Assembly (NCBI RefSeq): GCF_037975245.1
Contig: NC_092569.1
Span: 13,846,501-13,910,500, forward strand
DNA length: 64,000 nucleotides
Direction: 5' to 3'
Source of the DNA: Apostichopus japonicus
Taxonomy: Eukaryota; Echinodermata; Holothuroidea; Aspidochirotida; Stichopodidae
Shown: piece after piece, positions 14,301 to 24,700 of the stretch
How positions within the stretch are numbered: the first letter of the stretch is position 1
Layout: every line of letters starts with the position of its first letter
Program-made: the position numbers and the translations under genes
The notes under the pieces: model-generated
Databases searched by the model: none
What the model saw: only the letters and a program-made list of their open reading frames with translations
What the model was told of the DNA's origin: nothing

Positions 14301-15925
14301 TGCCTGTGTGTCTGATTGCCTGTCTGGTTGTTAGCCTTGTATGCCTGTCTGGTTGTCTGACTGGTTGTCGACGCGTCTGGTTGACGGTGCATCTGGTTGT
14401 TGGCGAGTCTGGTTGTCGGTGCTTCTGGTTGTCGGAGCATCTGTTTGTTTGCGCGTCTGGTTTCCCGATTGTCTGATTGTCTGCGTATCTGGTTGCCTGC
14501 GTGTCTGGTTGCCTGATTGTCTGAGTGTCTGATTCTCTGGGTGTCTGGTTTTCTGCGTGTCTGATTATCTACGTGTCTGGTTGTCTGTCTGGTTGTCTCC
14601 GTGTCTGGTTGTATGTCTGGTTGCCTGCGTGTCTGTTTGTCTGTCTGTCTGCGTGTCTGTCTGCGTGTCTGCGATGATGGTAGTCTGTCCTGATGTCTGG
14701 TTGCTTATCTGGTTGTCTGCCTTGTATGCCTGTCTGGTTGTCTGACTGGTTGTCGTCACGTCTGGTTGACGGTGCGTCTGGTTGTTTTCGAGTGTGGCTG
14801 TCGGTGCGTCTGGTTGTCGGCGCAACTGGTTGACTGATTGTCTGCGCGTCTGGTTGTCTGCGCGTCTGTTTGTCTGTGCGTCTGGTTTCCTGATTGTCTG
14901 ATTTTTGCGTGTCTGGTTGCTTGCGTGTTTGGTTGCCTGATTGTCTGAGTGTCTGATTCCTTTAAGTGTCCGGTTTTCTGCGTGTCTGATTGTCTGCGTG
15001 CTGTTTTTCTGCGTGTCTGTTTGTATGCGTGCCTGGTTGTTTGCGTGTCTGGAATTATTTCTGGTTGTCTGCGTGTCTGGTTTTCTGTCTGCACGTCTAG
15101 TTGTCTGCGTGTCTGCTACTCTGGTTGTCTGTCTTGATGTCTGAATTTCTGGTTGTCTGTCTGATTGCAGGCGTGTCTGGTTACCTGCGTGTCTGGATGC
15201 CTGCGTGTCGTTGCCTGTGTGTCTGATTGCCTGTCTGGTTGTTAGCCTTGTATGCCTGTCTGGTTGTCTGACTGGTTGTCGACGCGTCTGGTTGACGGTG
15301 CATCTGGTTGTTGGCGAGTCTGGTTGTCGGTGCTTCTGGTTGTCGGCGCATCTGTTTGTTTGCGCGTCTGGTTTCCCGATTGTTTGATTGTCTGCGTATC
15401 TGGTTGCCTGCGTGTCTGGTTGCCTGCGTGTCTGGTTGCCTGCTAGTCTGGTTGCCTGATTGTCTGAGTGTCTGTTTCTCTGGGTGTCTGGTTTTCTGCG
15501 TGTCTGATTCTCTACGTGTCTGGTTGTATGTCTGGTTGTCTCCGTGTCTGGTTGTATGTCTGGTTGCCTGCGTGTCTGTCTGTCTGCGTGTCTGTCTGCG
15601 TGTCTGCGATTATGGTAGTCTGTCCTGTTGTCTGGTTGCGTATCTGGTTGTGTACATGTCTGGCTGTGTGCGTGTCTGGCTGTGTGCGTGTCTGGCTGTG
15701 TGCGTGTCTGACTGTCTGCGTGTCTGGTTGTTTGGTTGTCTGCGTGTCTGGCTTTCTGCGTGTCTGGTTAACTGCGTGTCTGGCTTGTCGGCGTTTCTGG
15801 CTTGTCGGCGTTTCTGGCTTGTCGGCGTGTCTGGATTGTCGGCGTGACTGACTGTCGGTGTGTCTGACTGTCGGTGTGTCTGACTGTCGGCATGTCTGAT
15901 ATCGGCGTGTCTGACTGTCGGCATG
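2326..15925. repeat. 8-bp-unit T/G-rich minisatellite (CTGNNTGT)n with higher-order repeats
   Basis: About 13.6 kb made of octamers of the form CTGNNTGT, mainly CTGATTGT, CTGCGTGT and CTGGTTGT, with CTGGTTGC and similar variants. The + strand is rich in T and G and poor in A throughout. Because 8 is not a multiple of 3, all three frames read the same 8-residue period. The minus strand (ACAATCAG and variants) contains almost no stop triplet, so open frames of several hundred codons appear, the longest at 12186-13952. These show only a periodic NQTRRQSD-like repeat with no signal, domain or splice structure, so I treat them as by-products. Marker variants such as TTGTAAGCGTGTCTCG recur every few hundred bases, showing larger duplicated blocks. 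Confidence 0.93.
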
Positions 15926-16640
15926 GTGGTACAGGTGGTTGCCGGTGGTCCGGATGGCCCTGGTGGTTGTCGGATGGCTTGGGTGGTCCGGGTTGTCTGG
16001 ATGGTTGCCCATGGTCTGGGGTTGCCATTGGTCCGGTGGTACAGGTGGTTGCCGGTGGTCTGGGTGGTTGTCGGTGGTTCGGGTGGTTGTTTGTGATCTG
16101 GGATGTCTGGGTGGTTGTCGGTGATCTGAGTGGTCCGTGTAGCTGTCGATAGTCTGGGTGGTTGTCGGCGGTCCGGGTGGTCTTGGTGGTTGTTGGTGGT
16201 CTGGGTGGCTATCGGTGGTCCGGGTCGTCGGGGTTGTCGTCTCTGGTTCCGGGTTTTTGGCGGTCCGGGTGGTCTGGGTGGTTGCCGGTGGTATGGGTGG
16301 TTGTCGGTGGTCCAGGTGGTTGTCGGTGGTCTAGGGGTTGTCGGTTGTCCGGGTGGTCTGGGTGGTTGTCGGTGGTCTGGGTGGTCCGGGTGGTTGTCTA
16401 TAGTCTGGATGTTGTCGGTGGTCTGGATGGTTGTTGGTGGGCTTGGATGTTGTTGGTGGGCTGGGTCGTCCGAATGGTTGTCGGTGGTCTGGGTGATTTC
16501 GGGTGGTTGTGGGTGGTCCGGGGGTTGTCGATGGTCCGGGTGGTTTGGATGTTTGTTGATGGTCTGGTTGGTTGTCGGTGGTTGTCGGTGGTCTGGGTGC
16601 TGTGGGTGTTTGTCGATGGTCTGGGTGGTCTGGCTGTTGT
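15926..16640. repeat. G-rich minisatellite block
   Basis: A distinct repeat inside the T/G array, built on units such as GGTGGTTGTCGGTGGTCTGG and GGTGGTCCGGG. Closely spaced GG and GGG runs on the + strand are seen over about 700 bp. The open frames here encode only Val/Gly/Trp/Ser repeats and are not considered genes. The run density would allow G-quadruplex formation, which is an inference. Confidence 0.85.
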
Positions 16641-16930
16641 CTGCGTGTCTGGTTGTCTGCGTGTCTGGTTGTCTGCGTCTCTAGTTGTCTGCGTTTTTGG
16701 TTGTCTGTGTGTCTGGTTGTCTGCTTGTATGCGTGTCTGGTTGTTTGTTGCGTGTATGGTTGTCTGTCTGGCTGTCTGTCTGCGTGTCTTGTTGTCGGTC
16801 TGCGTGTCTGGTTGTCTGTCTGGTATTCAGCGTGTCTGGCTGTCTGTGTGTCTGATTCTATGCGTGTCTGGTTTCATCATGATGGATCATGAGGGATCAT
16901 GATGGATCATGAGCTATCATGATGGATCAT
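16641..16930. repeat. Return of the 8-bp repeat, then a short GGATCATGA repeat
   Basis: From 16641 to about 16870 the sequence returns to CTGCGTGT/CTGGTTGT octamers. From about 16871 to 16930 it changes to a 10 to 20-bp repeat based on ATCATGATGGATCATGAG. This marks the right edge of the 14.5-kb repeat domain. Confidence 0.8.
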
Positions 16931-17576
16931 TAAACACAGCTTATAAACAAGTATACATTGTTAATTGTGAATGAGGTACGTAGGAGTGTAAGACCAGATG
17001 TGTAACCTATTTAGAAGGTATCAATGGAACTAACTCCTCGCCATGTCCTACGGGACGAAAAGAGGGCATGGGCAGGGCCTCGGGGGGCAGTTCCCCAGGC
17101 GCTCAACCATGATTTTTTTCTTTCATTTGCCATTCAAAATCAACCATGTGAGAATGAGAAAAAGAAAGAGAACTAAGTACACAAGTGAACAATTTGGCGA
17201 TTACATGGCGCAAAGAGCACAACTTCTATGGCGGAGAGTACTGATGGCGGAATAGCACGGACCCTGGCACAGTACAGTTGTTTGAAGAAACACTATGCAT
17301 GGTAATCATTTTACAATAGTCCCAGTTGTTACTAGTACATGTGGTGCACTGTGTCTGTTTTTTCTCCTTGTTTAACTTTGCTTTCCAGATTTTAATATTC
17401 CCATTCGCAATATCTGCATGACATATTTAAGCTAGTCATTGTTGTGTGGCGGTTTAATGTACATTGCAAAATTGGGAATTTCCGGAAGACAATACAAACT
17501 GACTAAACAAAGCAAAAACCGTTCATTGTAAAAGCTATGTAGACAACAGACCTTGACACATTTACTGCAACGTGCA
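16931..17576. other. Non-repetitive intergenic DNA, no gene seen
   Basis: Ordinary AT-rich sequence. An open frame at 17043-17255 (70 codons) has basic residues but no recognisable domain, and I do not support it as a gene. Confidence 0.5.
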
Positions 17577-17578
17577 AA

Positions 17579-18500
17579 GTAGTTTTTGGAAAGAATCTGA
17601 AATATTACACATTTATCTAAAATCTATGTGTGGTTTTTCGCAGGTGACTTACATTTTCTCCATGAAATGAAGCACAGTAGGCTATGTGATCTGCTATATG
17701 TCCATGATGCATGCATGTTCGTCTAAGCCTTTACTACCTTTTTTTTAACCTGAGGCTCAAATGGTGACCAGCTCCGAAACTTTAAAACATTCCTAATGGT
17801 TTCACTCTGTACTCTTCTAAACTTCCATCAAAACTTAAGAATGCTATTTTCCACTCTCAATACATGGTTTGTACATTATAAACTATTTCAAACAAGTACG
17901 TCATGATCTCTATTGGGATGAGGATTTCTATCACTCTGGTATTTTCCGACACATATTTTGTAATGGTATCCCATGTTTCCGCTATAATGATGTGCTGTTC
18001 GATTGTACGTCTAACAGAGCAGTTTTTGGAAAGAATCTGAAAGAATCTGGAATATCTGGAATCTGAAAAGAATCTGAAATATTACACATTTATCTAAAAT
18101 CTATTTGTGGTTTTTCGAAGGTGACTTACATTTTCTCCATGAAATGAAGCACAGTAGGCTATGTGATCTGCTATATGTCCATGATGCATGCATGTTCTTC
18201 TAAGCCTTTACTACCTTTTTTTTAACATGAGGCTCAAATGGTGACCAGCTCCGAAACTTTAAAACATTCCTAATGGTTTCACTCTGTACTCTTCTAAACT
18301 TCCATCAAAACTTAAGAATGCTACTTTCCACTCTCAGTACATGGTTTGTACATTATAAACTATTTCAAACAAGTACGTCATGATCTCTATTGGGATGAGG
18401 ATTTCTATCACTCTGGTATTTTCCGACAAATATTTTGTAATGGTATCCCATGTTTCCGCTGTAATGATGTGCTGTTCGATTGTAAGTCTAACAGAACATT
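17579..18500. repeat. Tandem duplication, two copies offset by 477 bp
   Basis: The segment beginning GTTTTTGGAAAGAATCTGA near 17579 is repeated from about 18020. After a 35-bp internal expansion of GAATCTGGAAT-type repeats at the junction, the two copies run in register with an offset of 477 bp (GTGACTTACA at 17644 and at 18121; TATTTCAAAC at 17884 and at 18361). Divergence is a few percent by eye. No coding potential is seen in either copy. Confidence 0.88.
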
Positions 18501-18829
18501 TGGCAGAAAATTTCACGAGAATACCGGTTGCTGCTCGTAATATATAGATTATATTCTGTAACCCGCCTACTCATGATTGTAGTGCGCGTGCGCGCTACAA
18601 TATTGGCTTTACTGGCCAAGTGAACGATACCTACATGACTGGACGTTGAAACTTAAAGTTTCATATAGTCAATGGACATTTGCAGTTTCAGAGTCTAGAT
18701 GCGTAGCCAACTTATTCTGAGGCTGGCACGGAGCTCACTAGTGACCTCACATTGTAGGTTCTTACATGAATACTCCATGGTGTGTTGTCCGATTAAAAAC
18801 TAACACCATGAACAACCGGAAAGTACTAC

Positions 18830-19045
18830 CTATATAATACTGCAAGCACTCCACGCGCACTACAATACTGCGTATTTGCAAAGTTCTTCAAAATACTGCA
18901 AGCACTCTATGTGCACTACAATACTGCGTATTTGCAAAGTTCTTCATATAATACTGCAAGCACTCAATGCCAATACAATACTGCGTATTTGCAAAGTTCT
19001 TCCTATAATACTGTAAGTACTCCACGCGCATAAAATATTGCGTTA
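18830..19045. repeat. Tandem repeat, about 57-bp unit, four copies
   Basis: AATACTGCAAGCACTC starts near 18836, 18892 and 18950, and a diverged copy starts near 19007. Each is followed by TACTGCGTATTTGCAAAG and GTTCTTC in the first three. Period is 56 to 58 bp. No coding content. Confidence 0.88.
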
Positions 19046-19569
19046 ATATTTCCAGGCAAATGTAGTTCTTGTTATGTATGTTTTCTTTTCCCTAGTTGGT
19101 TAGTTGTCACTACTAAACCGAATTCTAATTTTCATAAAAGGGAAGAGAAAGAGGGCGTAAAGTCTAGTGAGAGGAAACTGTCTTTACGATCACTGTTGCT
19201 ATGCTGTCGATGATGCGATTTAAAAATGTAATCAAATGGAAAGTATCACAATCAAGTGATTCAAAATCACAAAACAAATCCGGAAAGATAATGTTCTTTT
19301 GCTAATAAATGTACATAATACCATCTATATGTGACAGAAAGCCTTAATAATCTATCGTGTTCTTCTACATAAATGTTCAAATTTCTGAACAGCAATCTGA
19401 GTAGAAAGTTATCAATGAATATTGACAGAGCAAAGAAACTATCACTTAAGACCTTAGGTAATTTAGTCATTTTAACAATGTGCCATAATGTTGAATTTCT
19501 CTTGAAATACAAGAAAACACATCAACTTTATTTCATTGATTTATTTTCCACAGCTAGATGAACTATTTC

Positions 19570-19733
19570 ACATAATTGACTACATTAATATATCCACTAG
19601 GACAAATGCAGGCGTCTTGCCCGGAAGTCCGGAACAATTATTGTAGCAGCCGAGCAAACCATCTGGATCTTCGCAAGTGAACTCACAGGTACAAGTCATC
19701 CACTGCGTATTAGTGGGACAGGATTCCGGAGTA
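19570..19733 (-). pseudogene. Decayed TIL-domain exon (frameshifted)
   Basis: Read on the minus strand from 19733, the frame gives TPESCPTNTQWMTCTCEFTC, then EDPDGLLGCYNNCS. This is clearly the same module as the TIL exons of the four fibrinogen-related genes in this window (SCP, TCxC, DPDGL, GC). After the NCS motif the frame breaks. The continuation GQDACICPSGYI is found in another frame, so a small indel near 19625 disrupts it. No partner exons (EGF or fibrinogen) were found nearby. It is best read as a relic of a fifth gene copy. An alternative, a functional exon with a sequencing error, is less likely because it stands alone. Confidence 0.75.
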
Positions 19734-21795
19734 CTCATCACTGCAAGGAATCATCGGGTAGAAAACTATTAAACGCAATTCTTATGTATTAATTTTTTTT
19801 TAAAGATTTTTAAAGCTACACTAACACCATGCATACGGTAATTATTATTGTTTTATATTTCTTTATTTGTTTTCCCTGTCTTCCGCCATTCCCTAGCAAG
19901 TCCCCTCTTCTTTTCCAAGCCACTGTTGTTTCCCTTAGGCGCCATATTGATGTATGCAATGAGGTTTGTGTACCTATTCAATTCACCACGTGTGCGTTGT
20001 GTGTCCGTACAAGAAAAGTTAATTACTCACTGAGTTCGTTACAGTGTGTGTTCCGTAGGCTATTCGTACCGAGTATCACAGATGGTTTGAAATTGAAGGG
20101 GCTATTGTAGTATGGCTGAGATGCCGAAGGGAAGGAGGGCGCTAGGGTGGAACGAACTTTCGGAACACCCTATAATAATACATGGGAATGAAGGGCTTAT
20201 AGTTGATTTACATATAGGAAATAGAATAAAACCTCTAAAGGAGTAAAATGTCGTAGCCGACACCACTCGCATATGAAATATTCCTCTGTCGATCTAGTCA
20301 GATTATTGCTACTTTAGATCGATTGAAAAATAATAAGCTTACAGTCTGAACTACAATCGCTTCCTAGTCGCTTAAGTATCAATTAGAAAACATGGTTGTT
20401 AATTTCTTATAACATGTCATCCTCTAAACCAAGTAGGCCTTGAAAACTGATTTGTATGTATAGAGGTTTGAAACCAGTAAGGTGGTCATTCCATTGTAGG
20501 GTTTTGTCACCTATATCGAGCAATGATTGTTCTGTTTTCGTAAAAAATGTTGCCTTACTATTGAGATCAAATATGTTACCAACCAACCCAGGAATCATTG
20601 TTAAAGCTGGGTCTCGAAAGAGCTAATTTGAACAGACTATGTTAAATGCAATGGAAATAAACGCACCAAGTGTGTATAGATATTTATATATATACTTACT
20701 CATTGCGGTTGCAAATGTGTTGAAAGGTCCATGGCTACCAAGAAGTGCAGCAAAACAAGCCAATAAATCGTTGTAACAGCCAACATACTCTTCTGTATAA
20801 CTTCTTTGTTACAATAAACAAGACCTGGCCTCTTTTCGTTTCGCTTAGAACACCATAGATCAACGAACGCGAAAATTCTCTCACTGTTTGAGAAAAACCA
20901 ATAATTTTTATTTCAACATTTAAAAAATTACCGACGCAAAGTAAGTATCGTCATCTATTGTTGATTCCCCTACAAGAAAAACAAAACAAAGTTTATACTT
21001 TCTGTTGCCATTATACTGATGATACATTATACTGATGATACATTATACTGATGATACATTTGATTCAGTGATCGATCTCCCTCTGTTTGGTATGCAAGAG
21101 ACGGAATAAACGTAAATATATCAACAGAACACGGAAGTTGTATTATTTAACCACTTGCAACACGACGTAGTATCCCTATTCTTGTTCTTCAGAAGAAAAA
21201 CTGTTTGTCTGTGATGAATTCAGCGTTGGAAACCGTTTGTTCTTGTCTTCTGAATGATATTGATTTGCTGATGATATTCATATCTCTTACTATTTTGTTT
21301 AAAGTTTCTCCATTTTGCGATAATGATTATCTTGAAATGCACATATAAAATCGTTAGCAATTTGTTGCCCACAACGTGGGTTTGGAAGATATGGATGTAT
21401 TGATGACTTTGTTTGTGCGAAATGCTATAGCAAAAATAAGCCAAACAACAGAAAGTAACGAAACAAAAGCAATATGTCGTGTTCCGGTAAGTAATTGAGG
21501 TCGATTATTCATAATTGATTGTAAAACTGATGAACTCTAAAGCAAATCGGAATAGAAAATAGTGTCAATGAGAAACAAGATATTGACGCAAACAAAACTG
21601 ATACATTGTTAACAAAGAGAGCAAATTCCTGAACGAAGAAACAGGAGTATTAGCAAAGATTACTTTATACACAGATATAATAAAGTACAGAGTGGGAAAT
21701 TATTTATAGTTTACCAACCGTAAAAGGATAGCTAACGAAGAGTTTTAAGTTTTGGAGAAAAAAGAAAAGAAAAGAGGAACAGAGCCAAACAAACA
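19734..21795. other. Intergenic DNA upstream of gene 1, no gene seen
   Basis: AT-rich sequence with only short open frames (for example 19829-20110 on + and 20407-20598 on -) that show no recognisable domain or compositional support. A 17-bp unit ending GATGATACA is repeated three times at about 21008-21060. The promoter of gene 1 must lie near the right end, but no motif there is convincing. Confidence 0.5.
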
Positions 21796-24700
21796 ATGCG
21801 TTTAACTGTTGTAACCTTCGCTTGTTTATTGATGTGTGACAACTTCATGGCCACACATGTCACAGGTATGTACGATTATATCCTCTGTATGTAATAAGTG
21901 TTACTACTGTTATACGTATTGCTGGTTTTTGTCGCTCGCTTAGCATGAATTACTGGTATTGTTTTGTTTATTGCAAGACATCTATTTGCCTTCATGTGCT
22001 ACGTATGTTGTTAATCAATGTTTTCGGGAATTTTATTATTTCTGTCGAGGCTCTACTGACCTTGGCAAGAACTATAGAAATACATTCTGCGACATTGTGG
22101 TGCTCTCTTCAATGAAGATCAAAACAGGTTGCTGCAATCTTTGAAATGATAGTATGTTTTGTGGGAAAGTATATTCTTCATTTTCTGTGGGGAAAACGTT
22201 TAAATCATTCGTTATCCTTGTCATGGTATACATGCTATCGTTTTGTTTTTTATTATCTCATCTCCCTACAATGTAATGTATAGGTGCGTGAGTGTGTGTG
22301 TGTGTGGACGATTGATATCAAAGGTCAAATTGGTCTAAATTGTGCGAAAGAGTATGTTGCGAACTCCTAGACCGCAAGTCAGATCAAGTTCAAACTTGGT
22401 AAGTCGGTGCCCGATAATGTAAACTTGGGCCTGTGTAACTGATGACTCCTGAGTTCTTAGGCAAACAAAATAAATGTTTTTTTTTACCATTTTCTGCTTG
22501 TCAACATGTACTAAACATTCATTAAACCACACGATCAACTATATTAACGTTTATATTCAACACAGGTGTTTGTCAATTTGAGTTATACAAACAATCTGTT
22601 CACCTTCAAGGAGGATATTTTGAAGAGGACACTGGTAAGTGGCCTATAAGTGAATGGCTTTACTCTAAAATTTAAGTTTCATATGTTGTAACCCGATTCC
22701 AAAGACTGCAATCAGTAAATTTCGTATTGTCATAGCTATCTATTACTTTGGAAAAATGACCCTTTAAACAGCGGATGGTCATCAGAAACTTTACTGTAAC
22801 ATACCAACCATTAAGTCACTTCCTTAAATGCAACACAGAATTCAATAGAAAAACAAGTAATTTGGCTTATCTTTAAAAACAAAAACGACAAAAACGTCCG
22901 AAACGACAGTTTTGATTGAGGGGATTGATTTCATCTTCTGCAGGCTGCTTTTTTGAAATGTCTTATCTAGCAAGTTTATGCAACTGGTTGCTTCTAATTG
23001 TACGAACACTTCATACATATCACTTTTAAAATCTTTCAAAATTTAGGCTTTTCATTTTTTTCATTTCGTTTTTTGATTCTTGTTACGCACACACTGTTGT
23101 AGCAGTCTTTTATTGCAAGGCGAGAGCAACGCGATCACTTGCTTTAAACTAATATTCCAATCGCCAAGTTTTAAAGATGCTTGTTATGACAATTTGAGAA
23201 ATGTATGTATGCCTATCTCACATTGGGAATTTCTTTAACAGAGTCAAGTCCGAAAGCAGCAACTCTGAAGTCTTATCATATATATAATCTTCAAAGAGAT
23301 GAACTACAACATGCAGGTAATGAAAGAAATTCTAAATATTTGTGATTCGTTAAGACCACTTTTTGCATAGTTTTTACTACAGTAACAACAGTGCATAGGA
23401 ATTACGTATTTGAACTAGTACTAACATTAATAATGATATTTTCATTTGTGAACATTGTGTTGCATGCCGATTATCATGCTGTATTTTCCCCCGACTTTTT
23501 TGTATCATTGCAGGCTAATGTAGAACAATTTGATTGGTAGCGCTGTGCATGTTTAACCTATCCATAAACAAGAATCTAGCTATAAGAGCTTTCTAGTCTT
23601 GATCATCAAACTGCGAATCAATAAAAAAAGTACCATTAAGGGTTAGGAATTACTATCATTCTCTGTTATAATACTACACGTCTTTGTTTAGTTTCTTCAA
23701 CAGATGCAACGTCTAGTCCACCTACTGTTAAAACTCATGAGACAACTGATCGTATTACAGGTAAATATTGTACAGATATATTACTAATCGATGTTGACGT
23801 AAAGTTACCTAAATTAACGGGAGGTGTATAGGTATTTGCAGAGCATGATTAAACACGAGTGGAATCGCACTTTAAAAACATAACGAAACACAAGTTATAC
23901 CATTATAATGAGATTTAGTATCTCATTTCACAAACTCCATTCTGTGCTAAAACATTCAAGAACGATCGAAATGTGTTTATTTACTGAACATTTTTATACT
24001 TCTAAATTCATGAATTGAATATTTCTCTAACAGATCAGAGGCAAAACCTAACCACATTGGGCAATTACAAGACAACAGACTGATCACTGAAATTAACACA
24101 CACAAATTATTTGCAAATCTTCTAAAATTGATACGTACATATAATATGTCATTTTCTCAACTTGACTGGACGTAAGTGAGATTCTTAGGCAAAACGACCG
24201 TTGCACATGCGTTAATACGATTCAAAGAGAATGTATAATTCTTAATATTATTTTAAAATTTAAGATTCATGTATGTTTACCTTACCTGTCGGACAAATCG
24301 TCAAATCCAACCACAGTGCAGAACAATTGCCAAACATGTGGTCATAAAAAAGGTAAATATACGCCATTATTTATAACTAGCATTCCTCTTTCCAGTTTCG
24401 ACCAAAGTTTATGCATTCCGACTAACATGTTAGATAGGTGACTGTTATAAGGAACATTATTCAATTCGACGTATAAGGAAGCACATGACGGGTAAACATC
24501 ACTTTATACAAATAAATGAAATTGTTCTTTCTTAATGTTGATTTATTCTTCAAAATTCATGTAGTTTTAATTGCTTTTTTCTTTTAAAAAGATCAGACGT
24601 CAAATCCAACCACTTTGGATACCCACGGAACAAGTGATCATAATACTGGTAAATGTTATAGATAAGTAACTTGCATTCGTTGTTCTTGACAATAATTCAT

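Noticed and set aside
2326-16640. CRISPR array or telomere
   Set aside because: No spacer-repeat pattern, and the octamer does not match the TTAGGG-type telomere; the window is plainly eukaryotic.
2542-16902. Cys/Val/Leu-rich plus-strand open frames that resemble membrane or cysteine-rich proteins
   Set aside because: Translation of the same octamer (CLVVCVSG-like period of 8) in any frame; ends are set by chance TGA from CTGATT units.
20407-20598. 63-codon minus-strand open frame (MIPGLVGNIFDLNSK...)
   Set aside because: No domain recognised, no convincing splice partners.
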